A stretch of 64,000 bases of DNA, from assembly GCF_902706035.1 (NCBI RefSeq), contig NZ_CACSJA010000004.1:1-64000 (forward strand), in the 5' to 3' direction. Position numbers and translations under genes: made by a program. Shown here in pieces: positions 53,446-62,726 of the stretch. Source of the stretch: Pantoea sp. 18069. Lineage in GTDB: Bacteria; Pseudomonadota; Gammaproteobacteria; Burkholderiales; Burkholderiaceae_C. The notes under the pieces are model-generated. The model worked only from the letters and a program-made list of their open reading frames with translations. It did not search any database and had not been told where the DNA came from. Each line of letters begins with the position of its first letter. Within the stretch, counting starts at the first letter, position 1.

Positions 53446-55190
53446 GTATCGGACCCATGCCCGTGGGCGCTGCTGGCGGTGGCCCACCCAAGTTGCCGAT
53501 GCCCCCGTTGACGCCGGCGCGGGTCACGTTCATACAGGCTGTCTTCAACGCATTGAAGGCCTTGTTCGTGGCCAGACCGGGAGCGCTGCCGCTGACGCCG
53601 CAGGCCATCTACGCGCGCATGCAGATCCTGCGGGCCGAGCTTCTGACGGCGATGGACAATTCCTGCGCGGCGATGCCGGCGCAAAGCCGCCAGGCGTTCG
53701 CGTCGCGTGCCACCGCCATGGTCAACGATGTGCTGGTCAACTGCATGACATCCGTGCTCGACGAGCTCGCCCACAGATCCGGGGGGGATGTGAAGGAAGC
53801 GACGTTCCGCAAGGCCGCAGCCAACGCGCGGCTTTTCGTGCACCGGCACCTGCAGGTCGCGCAGGGCATGGAGCGGCAAAGGCTGCACACGCCCGAGGTC
53901 CGCTCGGTCTGGGTGGAAAACCCGGGCGGGCCCTATCTGCCCAAGGTCCAGCGCATCGTCGTGGTTCGCGCGGCGCCGCCTATCGAGAATCTGGTGCTGC
54001 GCGGCGGCGGCGCAAAAGGCATTGGCAATCCGCCCGCGTTGCGGGCGCTGGAGAATCTGGGCAAGCTGTCGGAGCTGAAAAGAGTGGTGGGCACTTCGGC
54101 GGGGGCATTGACGGCGGTGTGCCTGGCTTGCGGCATGTCGGCGGCGGCGTTCCAGCGGCTGTCCAACGACACCAGCATGCTGTCTTTGCTGTCTTCGCCC
54201 GGCAACTTCCAGCAGCGCTACCCGCAGGTGCAACTGGGGTGGATAGGCTTTGGCGCGGGCCAGGCGCTCGAGACGCTGGACCGGGCTTCGGCCGGCTCGG
54301 TCACGGGCTACCTCAGGGGGCACTGGGAAGAGGTGGTGGCTACGCCGCAATGGAGCAGCCTGAGCGCGGCGGACCAGGCACGCCTGGCCAGCCTGCGTGA
54401 CCAGGACTTCGAGCAGTCCCCGCGCACGGGGCAGATGATCACTTTCCATGACCTGCATCTGATGCACCAGCTGGCGCCGGCCCGGTTCAAGGAGCTGGTG
54501 CTGACCGGCTACAACACGGACCGCAAGGAAACCACCTATTTCTCCGCCGCCAGCCACCCCGCCATGCCGGTGGCGCTGGCCGGGCGCATTTCCATGGGCA
54601 TTCCGATTTTCTTCAAGCCGGTGAGGATGGAAGTGGACGGTGAGATGCAGTCGTTTGTCGATGGCGGCGTGGGCACCAATATGCCTTCGGAAGCCATTCT
54701 GGAGGGGCTGCACGGCAAGCAATTGGAGGAGGTGATGTCCAGGACCTTGCTCATGACCTACGACGAGCAAGGGGAGGCCTATTCCATCATGCATGGCAGC
54801 CCGGCCGAGCGCAAGATAGCGTCGGGCGGGCTGCCAAGCTACTTTACCAACGAACGCCTGGATGCCGAAAAAATCCACTTCTCCGGCGTCAATGTGCTGC
54901 CGGTGTTCCATGGAAAGCTCGGTACGTTCTCGTTTGCCGCCTCCAGGAGCAGCGTGGAGCAGGCGCAGACCCAGTCCATGCTCCAGACGCTGGAATACAT
55001 AGACACCACGATGGCCCAGACACGCCATGATCTGGTGACGGACGTGGCCGCGGCCGCGCGCCTGCTGTCGGCCGACGAACGCAACGCCTTCCTGCAGGAG
55101 CATGGCGACAATGACGATCCGCTGCACGCCGCGCTGTGCAGAGAGATCCGTGCGCAGTCGCTGCCGCCTGCTGCTGCTGCTGCGTCCTAG
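53442..55190 (+). CDS. ExoU-like patatin-domain phospholipase (cassette 2)
   Basis: 582 residues, a clear paralogue of the cassette 1 enzyme. The Gly/Pro-rich N-terminus (first 25 residues) could be an export signal. Patatin motifs: G188-G189-G190-A-K-G, which is exactly the GGGAKG form of ExoU, nucleophile Ser219 in VVGTSAGALTAV and Asp407 in DGGVGTNMPSE. The shared VALAGRISMGIPIFFKPV block precedes the Asp. The tail is Ala-rich. All catalytic residues are present. Acyl hydrolysis of phospholipids is the family activity; host cofactor dependence such as ubiquitin for ExoU cannot be judged. Confidence 0.86.
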   Translation: MSIGPMPVGAAGGGPPKLPMPPLTPARVTFIQAVFNALKALFVARPGALPLTPQAIYARMQILRAELLTAMDNSCAAMPAQSRQAFASRATAMVNDVLVNCMTSVLDELAHRSGGDVKEATFRKAAANARLFVHRHLQVAQGMERQRLHTPEVRSVWVENPGGPYLPKVQRIVVVRAAPPIENLVLRGGGAKGIGNPPALRALENLGKLSELKRVVGTSAGALTAVCLACGMSAAAFQRLSNDTSMLSLLSSPGNFQQRYPQVQLGWIGFGAGQALETLDRASAGSVTGYLRGHWEEVVATPQWSSLSAADQARLASLRDQDFEQSPRTGQMITFHDLHLMHQLAPARFKELVLTGYNTDRKETTYFSAASHPAMPVALAGRISMGIPIFFKPVRMEVDGEMQSFVDGGVGTNMPSEAILEGLHGKQLEEVMSRTLLMTYDEQGEAYSIMHGSPAERKIASGGLPSYFTNERLDAEKIHFSGVNVLPVFHGKLGTFSFAASRSSVEQAQTQSMLQTLEYIDTTMAQTRHDLVTDVAAAARLLSADERNAFLQEHGDNDDPLHAALCREIRAQSLPPAAAAAS

Positions 55191-55259
55191 CCGGGCTGCG
55201 TGCGCACGATCGCTGGCGCGTGGTAGGGTTGCATGCCATCCTTACGGGAGCCGCCGAGC

Positions 55260-56537
55260 ATGCAAGAGCAGACCCTGGCATTGAAACGGGCGAAACGGCA
55301 GGCGCTGGGCCTGCTGATCGCGGTCGCGCTGGTGTTTGCCGTCACAAGCTTTCTGACGCCCAGCCTCTGGGTGCGCTGTGTGCAGGCCGTGGCCGAAGCG
55401 GCGATGGTCGGGGCCCTGGCCGACTGGTTTGCGGTGACGGCGCTGTTCCGGCGCATTCCCCTGCCCTGGGTGGGCCGGCACACGGCCATCATTCCGCGCA
55501 ACAAGGACCGTATTGGCGACAACCTCGCGCACTTCGTGCGCGACCGTTTTCTCGACCCGGCGTCGCTGCTGGCGCTGATCCGCAAGCACGATCCCGCGCA
55601 GTGGCTGGCCGGCTGGCTCACGGCGCCGGCGCACAGCGTGCTGCTGGGGCGGCAGGTCGCACGGCTGGCGCTGGCGGCGCTCGAACTCGTGCAGGACCGG
55701 CAGGTGCAGCGATTTCTCACGCAGTCGCTGCGCGCCGTGCTGTCGCAGGTCGACCTGTCGCGCGCCGCGGCCTCGCTGCTGACGGCGCTGACCCAGGGCG
55801 GGCGCCACCAGGCGCTGCTCGACGACGTGCTGGCGCGCATCGCCGCCGTTTTGCAGACCGCGAACACGCGCGAATTCATCGCCGCGAGCATCATCGAGTG
55901 GCTCAAGCGCGAGCACCCGCTCAAGGAGAAGATGCTGCCCAGCGACTGGCTAGGCGACAAGGGCGCGGAGCTGATCGCGCAGGCGCTCGAAAGCCTGTTC
56001 GACGACATCGCCCACAACCCCGCGCACCGCGTGCGCGAAGCGCTCGACGCGGCCGTGGCGCGGCTCATCGGGCGTCTTCAGACCGACCCGGACTTCGCCG
56101 CCCAGGCCGAGCAGTTGCGCCACTACCTGCTGCACGACGAAAAGCTCGCGGGCTACCTGCAGGCGCTGTGGACGCAGCTGCGCCAGCGCCTGCAGGCCGA
56201 CCTCGCCGACGAGCACTCGCACATCGCGCGCAAGGCCGCGGCCATGGGCCGCTGGCTCGGGCAGTCGCTGGCCGCCGACCCGGCGCTGCGCGCGTCCATG
56301 AACGCGCGTCTCGAGCGCTGGGCCGTGACGCTCGCGCCCGATGTCGCGCAGTTCCTGGCCGAGCACATCAGCGACACCGTCAAGCGCTGGGATGCCGGGG
56401 AGCTGTCGCACCTGGTCGAGCTGCACATCGGCAAGGACCTGCAGTTCATCCGCATCAACGGCACGCTGGTGGGCGGCGCCATCGGCCTGCTGCTGTTCGT
56501 GCTGGCCCAGCTGCCGCAGTGGTGGAGTGCGCTCTGA
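55260..56537 (+). CDS. DUF445 family membrane protein (YjiN-like)
   Basis: 425 residues. A membrane helix near the N-terminus (QALGLLIAVALVFAVTSFL) is followed by VGALADWFAVTALFRR, the hallmark of DUF445, and IPRNKDRIGDNLAHFVRDRFL. A long amphipathic helical middle leads to a C-terminal hydrophobic helix (GGAIGLLLFVLAQL). The function of the family is not established. ATG 55260 places KRAKRQALG at the start as in relatives; ATG 55233 is an alternative. It follows the phospholipase island with a 69-bp gap. Confidence 0.88.
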   Translation: MQEQTLALKRAKRQALGLLIAVALVFAVTSFLTPSLWVRCVQAVAEAAMVGALADWFAVTALFRRIPLPWVGRHTAIIPRNKDRIGDNLAHFVRDRFLDPASLLALIRKHDPAQWLAGWLTAPAHSVLLGRQVARLALAALELVQDRQVQRFLTQSLRAVLSQVDLSRAAASLLTALTQGGRHQALLDDVLARIAAVLQTANTREFIAASIIEWLKREHPLKEKMLPSDWLGDKGAELIAQALESLFDDIAHNPAHRVREALDAAVARLIGRLQTDPDFAAQAEQLRHYLLHDEKLAGYLQALWTQLRQRLQADLADEHSHIARKAAAMGRWLGQSLAADPALRASMNARLERWAVTLAPDVAQFLAEHISDTVKRWDAGELSHLVELHIGKDLQFIRINGTLVGGAIGLLLFVLAQLPQWWSAL

Positions 56538-56839
56538 ACGGTGGCATGCAGGAGCGCAGTGCCAACAGGACTGCGCACGACGGCTGCGCTGATCGTGCTC
56601 GCTGTTCACGCAGCAAAGCAAATTCGATGGCGCATGGATGGCCATTAAGGGTTGACGACAACCATGGAGCCTCTCGAGAAGCAGCTTTTTTGTCAAATAC
56701 ATCAAGGACGTGGAAGGCTGCCCATTCGAGAGAACAGCGGCGATGGATGGTCTGCTCTCAAAAGACCGACCCTTCGACAAACCAGCAACGCCTGATGCAC
56801 CACAGGGCGCCGCATGACCAATGTGCAGGAGGCCTGCTT
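56538..56839. other. 302-bp spacer with decayed coding-like sequence
   Basis: Lower GC than its surroundings. In one frame (about 56692-56818) it reads VKYIKDVEGCPFERTAAMDG and continues to a stop at about 56818, which looks like the end of a real protein without its beginning. I cannot name the family. It may be a remnant of an inserted gene or element. Confidence 0.4.
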
Positions 56840-57271
56840 CTAGCCTCGTGCATCCCCCTGCGGCACATCCGCATCGCGCTGCTGCAGATGCTTTGCAATT
56901 TGTGCCCAGGCCTGGGCGGCTTCATCGTTTTGCGCCCAGGCATGGCAGCTGGCCGCCATCATGGCCGTGGGCGCATGGTCGGGTGCGAGATCGAAGGCGC
57001 GCTCGCACTGGGCCGCGGCATTGGTCCACATCACGGCCGCGTGGGCCGAGCCTTGCTTTTGCAGCGCATGGGCTTCGGCCATCCAGGCCTGGCCCAGGCG
57101 CAGCGCGGCCGCGTGCTGGTCGGGGTCGGCCTGGTGGGCTTTGGCAAAGAAGGCGCCGGCCTGTTGCCACAGCGCACGCGCCTGCGCGAAGTCCTGGGTG
57201 GCCAGGGCCTGGGCCTGGGCGACCAGGTCGTTGCCGGATTGGAGAAGGTGGGCGTAGTCAGCAGCAGTCAT
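56840..57271 (-). CDS. TPR-like hypothetical protein
   Basis: 143 residues from the ATG at 57271; a TTG at 57319 would add 16. Entirely helical and Ala/Gln-rich, with tandem tetratricopeptide-like pairs: ARALWQQAGAFFAKAHQADP, AALRLGQAWMAEAHALQKQG and CERAFDLAPDHAPTAMMAAS. No signal peptide. Such proteins usually bind partners; nothing in the neighbourhood suggests which. It is convergent with nothing and stands alone between a degenerate spacer and the Ldh-family gene. Confidence 0.75.
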   Translation of the reverse strand: MTAADYAHLLQSGNDLVAQAQALATQDFAQARALWQQAGAFFAKAHQADPDQHAAALRLGQAWMAEAHALQKQGSAHAAVMWTNAAAQCERAFDLAPDHAPTAMMAASCHAWAQNDEAAQAWAQIAKHLQQRDADVPQGDARG

Positions 57272-57483
57272 GGCGGGCAGAAGATCGGCGAAACGGAAAT
57301 GCCGCCGATTGTCCGCCAAAGCGGCCGGGCCGAGCGCAGCTGGGGTTTCGCGCGCCGCGGGCCTGGCGCGGCATTGCCTAGGGGGCCGCAGCGGGGCGCA
57401 AAATGCCGTTCAAGAGCGGCTCCACCGCACGGGCGCATCCGCGGCCCACGCGCTCTCCCATCCATGCAGAGGACCATTGCCCC

Positions 57484-58503
57484 ATGCCCCACGATCTTTA
57501 CTTCCCACAAGACCATTTGCTGGCGCTGGCCCAAGCTGCGGGCACGCAGCTGGGCCTGAGCCCGGCGCATGCCCAGGCCATTGCCCAGGTGGTGGTCGCG
57601 GGTCAGCGTGACGAATGCCATTCGCACGGGCTTTACCGCCTGCTCACCGTGGCCCAGACGATACGCGCCGGCAAGGTGCGCTGCGATGCCGTGCCGGTGA
57701 TGACGCAGCGGGGGCGGTCCATCATCCGCGTGGATGCACAGTTCGGCTTCTCGCCGCTGGCTTTTGAAACCGGCCTGCCGGCGCTGGTCGCGGCAGCCAG
57801 GGAAAACGGCCTGGCCGCGCTGGCCATCAACCACTGCGTGCACTTCACGGCCTTGTGGCCTGAAATCGAGGCGCTTACCGCCCATGGGCTCGCGGCCCTG
57901 GCCTTGACGCCCTCGCACGCGTGGGTGGCGCCGGCCGGGGGCAAGCAGCCGGTGTTTGGCACCAACCCCATTGCCTTCGGCTGGCCGCGCCCCGGCCCCT
58001 ACCCCTACGTGTTCGACTTCGCGACCAGCGCCATCGCGCGTGGTGATCTGGAGCTGCACCGGCGGGCCGGCACGCAGTTGCCGGCGGGCTGCGGCGTGGA
58101 TGCCCAGGGCGCGCCTTCGCGCGATCCGCTGGAGATCATGCAGGGCGCCATGCTCACCTTTGGCGGGCACAAGGGGTCGGCGCTGGCGACCATGGTGGAG
58201 CTGATGGCCGGTGCCTTGATCGGCGACTGGAACAGCCAGCAATCCCTGGCGCATGACGCGGGCGCGGGCGCCGCCCCGGCCCATGGCGAATTGATCCTGG
58301 CCTTCGATCCCGTGGCCTTTGGCAACCGTCCCTTGCCCGAGTTGCAGCAGATGGCCGAAAGCCTGTTTTCCTCGATAGAGGTGCAGGGCGCGCGGCTGCC
58401 GTCGCAACGCCGGTTTGCGGCGCGCGAACGCAGCGCGCAGGCAGGGATTGCGGTATCCGCCGGGCTCTATGCGGAGATCCAGGCGTTGCGGTCTTCGCCC
58501 TGA
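57484..58503 (+). CDS. Ldh2/malate dehydrogenase-family oxidoreductase (DpkA-like)
   Basis: 339 residues of the LDH2/MDH2 fold. The catalytic His48 is in GQRDECHSHGLYRL; GTNPIAFGWP and FDFATSAIARGDLE bind NAD(P), and TFGGHKGSALATMVELMAGAL is the characteristic late block. The family includes malate/sulfolactate dehydrogenases and delta1-piperideine-2-carboxylate reductase; the ECHSHG pattern and the lack of the usual long linker favour the latter, with moderate confidence. ATG 57484 is the family start. Confidence 0.85.
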   Translation: MPHDLYFPQDHLLALAQAAGTQLGLSPAHAQAIAQVVVAGQRDECHSHGLYRLLTVAQTIRAGKVRCDAVPVMTQRGRSIIRVDAQFGFSPLAFETGLPALVAAARENGLAALAINHCVHFTALWPEIEALTAHGLAALALTPSHAWVAPAGGKQPVFGTNPIAFGWPRPGPYPYVFDFATSAIARGDLELHRRAGTQLPAGCGVDAQGAPSRDPLEIMQGAMLTFGGHKGSALATMVELMAGALIGDWNSQQSLAHDAGAGAAPAHGELILAFDPVAFGNRPLPELQQMAESLFSSIEVQGARLPSQRRFAARERSAQAGIAVSAGLYAEIQALRSSP

Positions 58504-58525
58504 TCCCCGGACACCGTGCGCGGGT

Positions 58526-59824
58526 TCAGTGCAGCTTGAGCCGTGGCTCGGTCCTGCGGCCGATGCGGTCGCTGAGCATCAGCAAGGCGGTGCGGAACAC
58601 GCCGCACAGCGCGACCTGGTGCATGCGGTACAGCGAGATGTAGAACATGCGCGCGAGCCAGCCTTCGACCTTGACCGTGCCCATCAGGTTGCCCATCAGA
58701 TTGCCCACGGCCGAGAAGTGCGACAGCGATACCAGCGAGCCGTAGTCGCGGTAGCGGTAGTGGGGCAGGGGCTCGCCGCGCAGGCGCCTGGGCAGCGACT
58801 GCGCGAGCAGCGAGGCCTGCTGGTGCGCGGCCTGGGCGCGCGGCGGCACGTTCTTGCCGCTGCCGTCGTCCATGGGGCAGGCCGCGCAGTCGCCGAGCAC
58901 GAAGATGTCGTCGTCCAGCGTGGTCTGCAGCGTGGTGCGCACGACCAGCTGGTTGATGCGGTTGCTTTCCAGCCCGTCGAGGCTCTGCAGGAAGTCCGGG
59001 GCCTTGATGCCCGCGGCCCAGACCTTGATGCTGGCCGGAATCACGCGCCCGTCGGCGGTTTCTAGCTGGTCGGCGGTGACGCGGCTCACGGCGGCTTCGG
59101 TGATGACCTGCACGCCGAGCTTTTCCAGCGTCTGGTGGGCATCGCGGCCTATGCGCTCGGGCAGCGCGGGCAGCACGCGCTTGCCCGCGTCGAGCACGGT
59201 GATGTGCAGGTTCCCGGGCGCGATATTGCCCAGGCCGTAGTCGGCGAGCTGCTGGGCGGCATTGCGCAATTCGGCCGCGAGTTCGACCCCCGTGGCGCCC
59301 GCGCCGACGATGGCGATGCGCAGCTGGGCCTGCTTGTCGTCGCCCGCATGGGCCGCGAGGTACTTGCCCAGCAGCAGGCGGTGAAAGCGCTCGGCCTGCT
59401 CGGGCGCGTCCAGGAAGATGCAGTGCTCGGCCGCGCCGGGCGTGCTGAAGTCATTGGTCACGCTGCCTATGGCCATGACCAGCGTGTCATAGGCCAGCTT
59501 GCGTGCCGGTGCGGCCTGGCTGCCATCGTCGTGCAGCAGCGGCGCGAGCTCTATGGTCTTGCTCTTGCGATCGAGGCCGCACATCCGGCCCATCTGGAAC
59601 TGGAAGTGCTTCCACTTGGCCTGGGCGATGTAGTTGAACTCGTTGTCCGACAGGCTCAGCGAACCCGCGGCGACTTCGTGCAGCAGCGGCTTCCACATGT
59701 GGCTCAGGTGGCTGTCGACGAGAATGATCTCGGCCTGGCGGCTTTTGCCCAGGCGCTGCCCCAGCCGGGTCGCCAGCTCCAGTCCGCCGGCGCCGCCGCC
59801 GACGATCACGATGCGATGGGTCAT
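58526..59824 (-). CDS. ndh: Type II NADH dehydrogenase (NDH-2)
   Basis: 432 residues. Two Rossmann motifs: FAD-binding RIVIVGGGAGGLELATRLG at the start and NADH-binding RIAIVGAGATGVELAAEL at about 165-185. VWAAGIKAPDFL and the IFVLGDCAACP block place the flavin, and YGSLVSLSHFSAVGNLMG leads into the membrane-associating C-terminus. NDH-2 feeds electrons from NADH to ubiquinone without proton pumping. AAGGAAAT precedes the ATG. It converges with the Ldh-family gene, 22 bp apart. Confidence 0.94.
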   Translation of the reverse strand: MTHRIVIVGGGAGGLELATRLGQRLGKSRQAEIILVDSHLSHMWKPLLHEVAAGSLSLSDNEFNYIAQAKWKHFQFQMGRMCGLDRKSKTIELAPLLHDDGSQAAPARKLAYDTLVMAIGSVTNDFSTPGAAEHCIFLDAPEQAERFHRLLLGKYLAAHAGDDKQAQLRIAIVGAGATGVELAAELRNAAQQLADYGLGNIAPGNLHITVLDAGKRVLPALPERIGRDAHQTLEKLGVQVITEAAVSRVTADQLETADGRVIPASIKVWAAGIKAPDFLQSLDGLESNRINQLVVRTTLQTTLDDDIFVLGDCAACPMDDGSGKNVPPRAQAAHQQASLLAQSLPRRLRGEPLPHYRYRDYGSLVSLSHFSAVGNLMGNLMGTVKVEGWLARMFYISLYRMHQVALCGVFRTALLMLSDRIGRRTEPRLKLH

Positions 59825-60030
59825 GGATGATTTCCTTGGTTGCCGCCCGCGTCCGGCGGGCCGGCACAGGCTCGGGCGCTGGCCCTGGGCCGGGTCTCGA
59901 GCGGATTCCTGCGCGGCGCGGGGCTTGCCCGCGTGCAGCCCCAGAAGATAAGCCCAGATGGCTTGTGCCCCGATGTTTGCCGCCATTGCCCCGGAAGGGT
60001 GTAAGGGAAAACCCTGTGTTTCCGTGCGCC

Positions 60031-61872
60031 TCAATCCAGTGTGATTTCCACCATGGTCTCGCCCGCGCCGCTGTGGATGCGCAAGGCCGCGCCTATGGTG
60101 CGCGCGCGCTCCTGCAGCGACAGCAGGCCATTGCGCACCGGCCGGCCGGTGTCGAAGCCCTGGCCGTTGTCGACGATGCGGATCACCACGCCCGCGGCGC
60201 GGGCCTTGGCCTCGATGCGCAACCGGCTGGCCCGCGCATGCTGCAGCACGTTCGACAGCGACTCGAACACCATGTACTGCAGATGCCGCATGCCGGCCGC
60301 GTCCAGGCGCTCGACGGGCGCGAGCCAGTCGACATCCCACAGCAGCTCGATATCGGCCGCGGACAGCTTGGGCTCCAGCCGGTAGCGCAGATTGGCCAAA
60401 AGGCCCGTCACATCGCCCGCGGGCAGGTGCATGGCGTCTATCGACAGCTTGATCTGGTCCAGCGAGTCACGCAGCGTCAGCAGCACGTCGTCGTGGCTGG
60501 CCTTGCCCGACTCGAGCTGGCGTATGGCCGCGCTGATATGCGCACCCACGCCGTCGTGCAGGTCGCGCAGGATGCGCGTGCGCTCGGTGACGCGCTCCTG
60601 CTCGCGCGCCAGCAGTTCCACCTGCGCATAGCTCGCCTGCAGCGCACGCTCCTTGGCCGCGACCTGCGCCGCCATGGTCGACAGCAGGTGGCGCACCTGC
60701 GCGGCGACTTCGCGAAAGCGCCGCAGCACGATGTAGATCAGCAGCAGGCCGAACAGCAGCGAGGAATAGCGCATCAGGGAGTTGCCGCCCAGCGCCATCT
60801 GCAGCCGGAACACCGCCCAGTCGCGCACGCCCACGCAGACGTTGAGGATCAGCGCCGCGGCGATCAGGCGATGCACCAGGGAGCCGCCGCGCACCGCGGC
60901 CCAGGTGTACTCGGCGACGAAGGCCAGCGCGACGATGCCCAGGCAGGCATACCAGCCGGTCAGCAGCCACAGATGGCCCCATTGCGCGCCCACGGCGCAG
61001 CCTATGCCCAGCACCAGCAGGACGCCCAGGGTCTTCTGGAGGGCGGCCAGGGAGAAGCGCCCGCGCCAGTCCACGGCCAGCGCGCTGAACATCAGCATGG
61101 CCGCGATCCAGACGCCGATGGCTTCGGTGAACAGGATGTCCCACCAGAAGCGGGGCAACGGCGACTGGGCGAACAGCACGTTGCCCACGCGCAGGCTCCA
61201 CATGTATTCGGCGATGGCCGCGAACAGATACAGCGGCTCTCTTTGCCGGCCCGCGGGCAGCGACGGGTTTACCTGGGTCCACCACAGCGCCAGCGCCACG
61301 GTGCCGACCAGCAGGCCCATGATGACGGCGAACTGCGTGCCCGTGACGCGCTGCAGGTATTCCTGTTCGTACAGCGGCATGATCTCGGCGCGCGTGCCGA
61401 CCCACGGGCTGGCCAGGCCCGCGCGCCGCGCGCGGTCGGCGCGTATCCGCACCTCGAGCCGGTTGTCGTGGCCGAGCACGCCGGCCGGAATCGTCATCAG
61501 CCGCGGCACCATGGCGTAGTCGTTGCCGTCGAAGCGGTCTAGCCGCCCGCGCCTGTCGAGCAGGTTGCCGTTGAGCCGCACTTCATAGGCATTGCCCAGG
61601 CGCATGAAATATACGAGTACCGGTTCGGTCGGCACTTCGGCCAGCTGCAGCGCGATCTCGAACACCGCCTGTCCCTGCCGGCCCTTGTGCCAGCGGTCCC
61701 AGACATAGGGCAGGGTGGCGTCGAACGACTGCTCGGCGCCATCGATCACGACGCTTGCCCGCGCCTGCGTCAGCAACTGCGGCTCGGCGCGCGCGCCGGC
61801 CGCCAGGCCCAGCCACAGCAGCCAGCCGAATGCGCAGCCGGTGAGCGCCCTAAGCAGGCCAGCGCTCACCAT
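60031..61872 (-). CDS. Sensor histidine kinase with periplasmic domain and 7TM-type membrane region
   Basis: 613 residues. Signal peptide (to about 29, cut after ARA), a periplasmic beta-rich domain at about 30-165 resembling 7TMR-DISM extracellular domains (VYFMRLGNAYEVRLNGNLLDRRG), and seven hydrophobic helices at about 180-385. A coiled linker leads to a HisKA_3 phosphoacceptor with His439 in RDLHDGVGAHI and a HATPase domain with DNGQGFD and NGLLSLQERA. ATG 61872 is two bases after the stop of the response-regulator gene. The signal is unknown. Truncation of the upstream frame at 61872 is justified because the longer frame overlaps the regulator gene. Confidence 0.9.
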   Translation of the reverse strand: MVSAGLLRALTGCAFGWLLWLGLAAGARAEPQLLTQARASVVIDGAEQSFDATLPYVWDRWHKGRQGQAVFEIALQLAEVPTEPVLVYFMRLGNAYEVRLNGNLLDRRGRLDRFDGNDYAMVPRLMTIPAGVLGHDNRLEVRIRADRARRAGLASPWVGTRAEIMPLYEQEYLQRVTGTQFAVIMGLLVGTVALALWWTQVNPSLPAGRQREPLYLFAAIAEYMWSLRVGNVLFAQSPLPRFWWDILFTEAIGVWIAAMLMFSALAVDWRGRFSLAALQKTLGVLLVLGIGCAVGAQWGHLWLLTGWYACLGIVALAFVAEYTWAAVRGGSLVHRLIAAALILNVCVGVRDWAVFRLQMALGGNSLMRYSSLLFGLLLIYIVLRRFREVAAQVRHLLSTMAAQVAAKERALQASYAQVELLAREQERVTERTRILRDLHDGVGAHISAAIRQLESGKASHDDVLLTLRDSLDQIKLSIDAMHLPAGDVTGLLANLRYRLEPKLSAADIELLWDVDWLAPVERLDAAGMRHLQYMVFESLSNVLQHARASRLRIEAKARAAGVVIRIVDNGQGFDTGRPVRNGLLSLQERARTIGAALRIHSGAGETMVEITLD

Positions 61873-61874
61873 CT

Positions 61875-62585
61875 TCAGCCCAGCGGCTGCGGGCCATAGC
61901 TGGGCAGCAGGCCGAGCTTGGCGGCCTCGAACACCGCCTCGTTCTTGGAGTGCACGGCGAGCTTGCCGTAAAGGCTCTTGATGTGCGAGCGCACGGTGTG
62001 CACGCTCACGTTCTGCAGCCGCGCGGTCTCGGCATAGGAGAAGCCGCGCGCGATCAGCTCGAGCACCTGCTGCTCCTTGGCCGACAGCGGCGCCGAGCCG
62101 GCTGCCGCGGCACCGGACGCCGCGGGTGTGGACGGCACCGGCAGCGCGCGCGTGGCGTGCAGGCTCAGGTACTTGGAGAGCACGCGCCGGGCGATCATCG
62201 GCGAGATCGGCGACGCGCCGAGCTTCATCTGCACCACCGCGTCGGCAACGTTCTCGGGCGTCGAGTCCTTGTGGATATAGCCGAGCGCGCCGGCCTCTAT
62301 GCTGGCCAGCACGTTGTCCTCGTCGCCGAACATGGAGATCACCAGCGGCTCGCATTCCGGATGCGCTTGCCGAGCGAAGCGTATCACTTCGAGGCCGCTG
62401 CCATCGGGCAGGCCCAGGTCGATGAGCAGCACATCGACCGCATTGCCGGGCGTGGCGAGCCAGGCACGCGCTTCGGCCACGCTGCCCAGGCTGGCCGCGA
62501 GCGCGAGCTGTGCGCAATGGGACACGCTGGCCGCGAAGAACTCGCGGGTCTGCACGTCATCTTCGACAATCAACACACGCCACAT
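61875..62585 (-). CDS. NarL/FixJ-family response regulator
   Basis: 236 residues. Receiver domain with acidic pocket E8-D9-D10 in VLIVEDD, phosphorylation site Asp56 in LLIDLGLP, and conserved Lys in YIHKDST. An Ala/Pro-rich linker is followed by a LuxR-type helix-turn-helix: LSAKEQQVLELIARGFSYAE and VSVHTVRSHIKSLYGKL. AAGGAG precedes the ATG at 62585. It is immediately upstream of the kinase gene on the same strand and certainly its partner. Confidence 0.94.
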   Translation of the reverse strand: MWRVLIVEDDVQTREFFAASVSHCAQLALAASLGSVAEARAWLATPGNAVDVLLIDLGLPDGSGLEVIRFARQAHPECEPLVISMFGDEDNVLASIEAGALGYIHKDSTPENVADAVVQMKLGASPISPMIARRVLSKYLSLHATRALPVPSTPAASGAAAAGSAPLSAKEQQVLELIARGFSYAETARLQNVSVHTVRSHIKSLYGKLAVHSKNEAVFEAAKLGLLPSYGPQPLG

Positions 62586-62726
62586 CGCGCACTCCTTGCA
62601 CCGCAACCCGCTTGAACATGTAACCTCGGCGCAGCATAAACGCAGCCTGTGCAAACCGCCAGCCGTCCGGCGGGCGGGCGCGGCAAAGCGGGTTTTTTTC
62701 CCATATTCATGGGGCCCGCAGGGCGC

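Noticed and set aside
49732..55190. Presence of type III secretion structural genes or an immunity gene around the phospholipases
   Set aside because: I looked through both flanks (norR-hmp and DUF445 onward) and found no secretion, needle, VgrG/Hcp or immunity-like proteins, so the window alone does not show a secretion locus.
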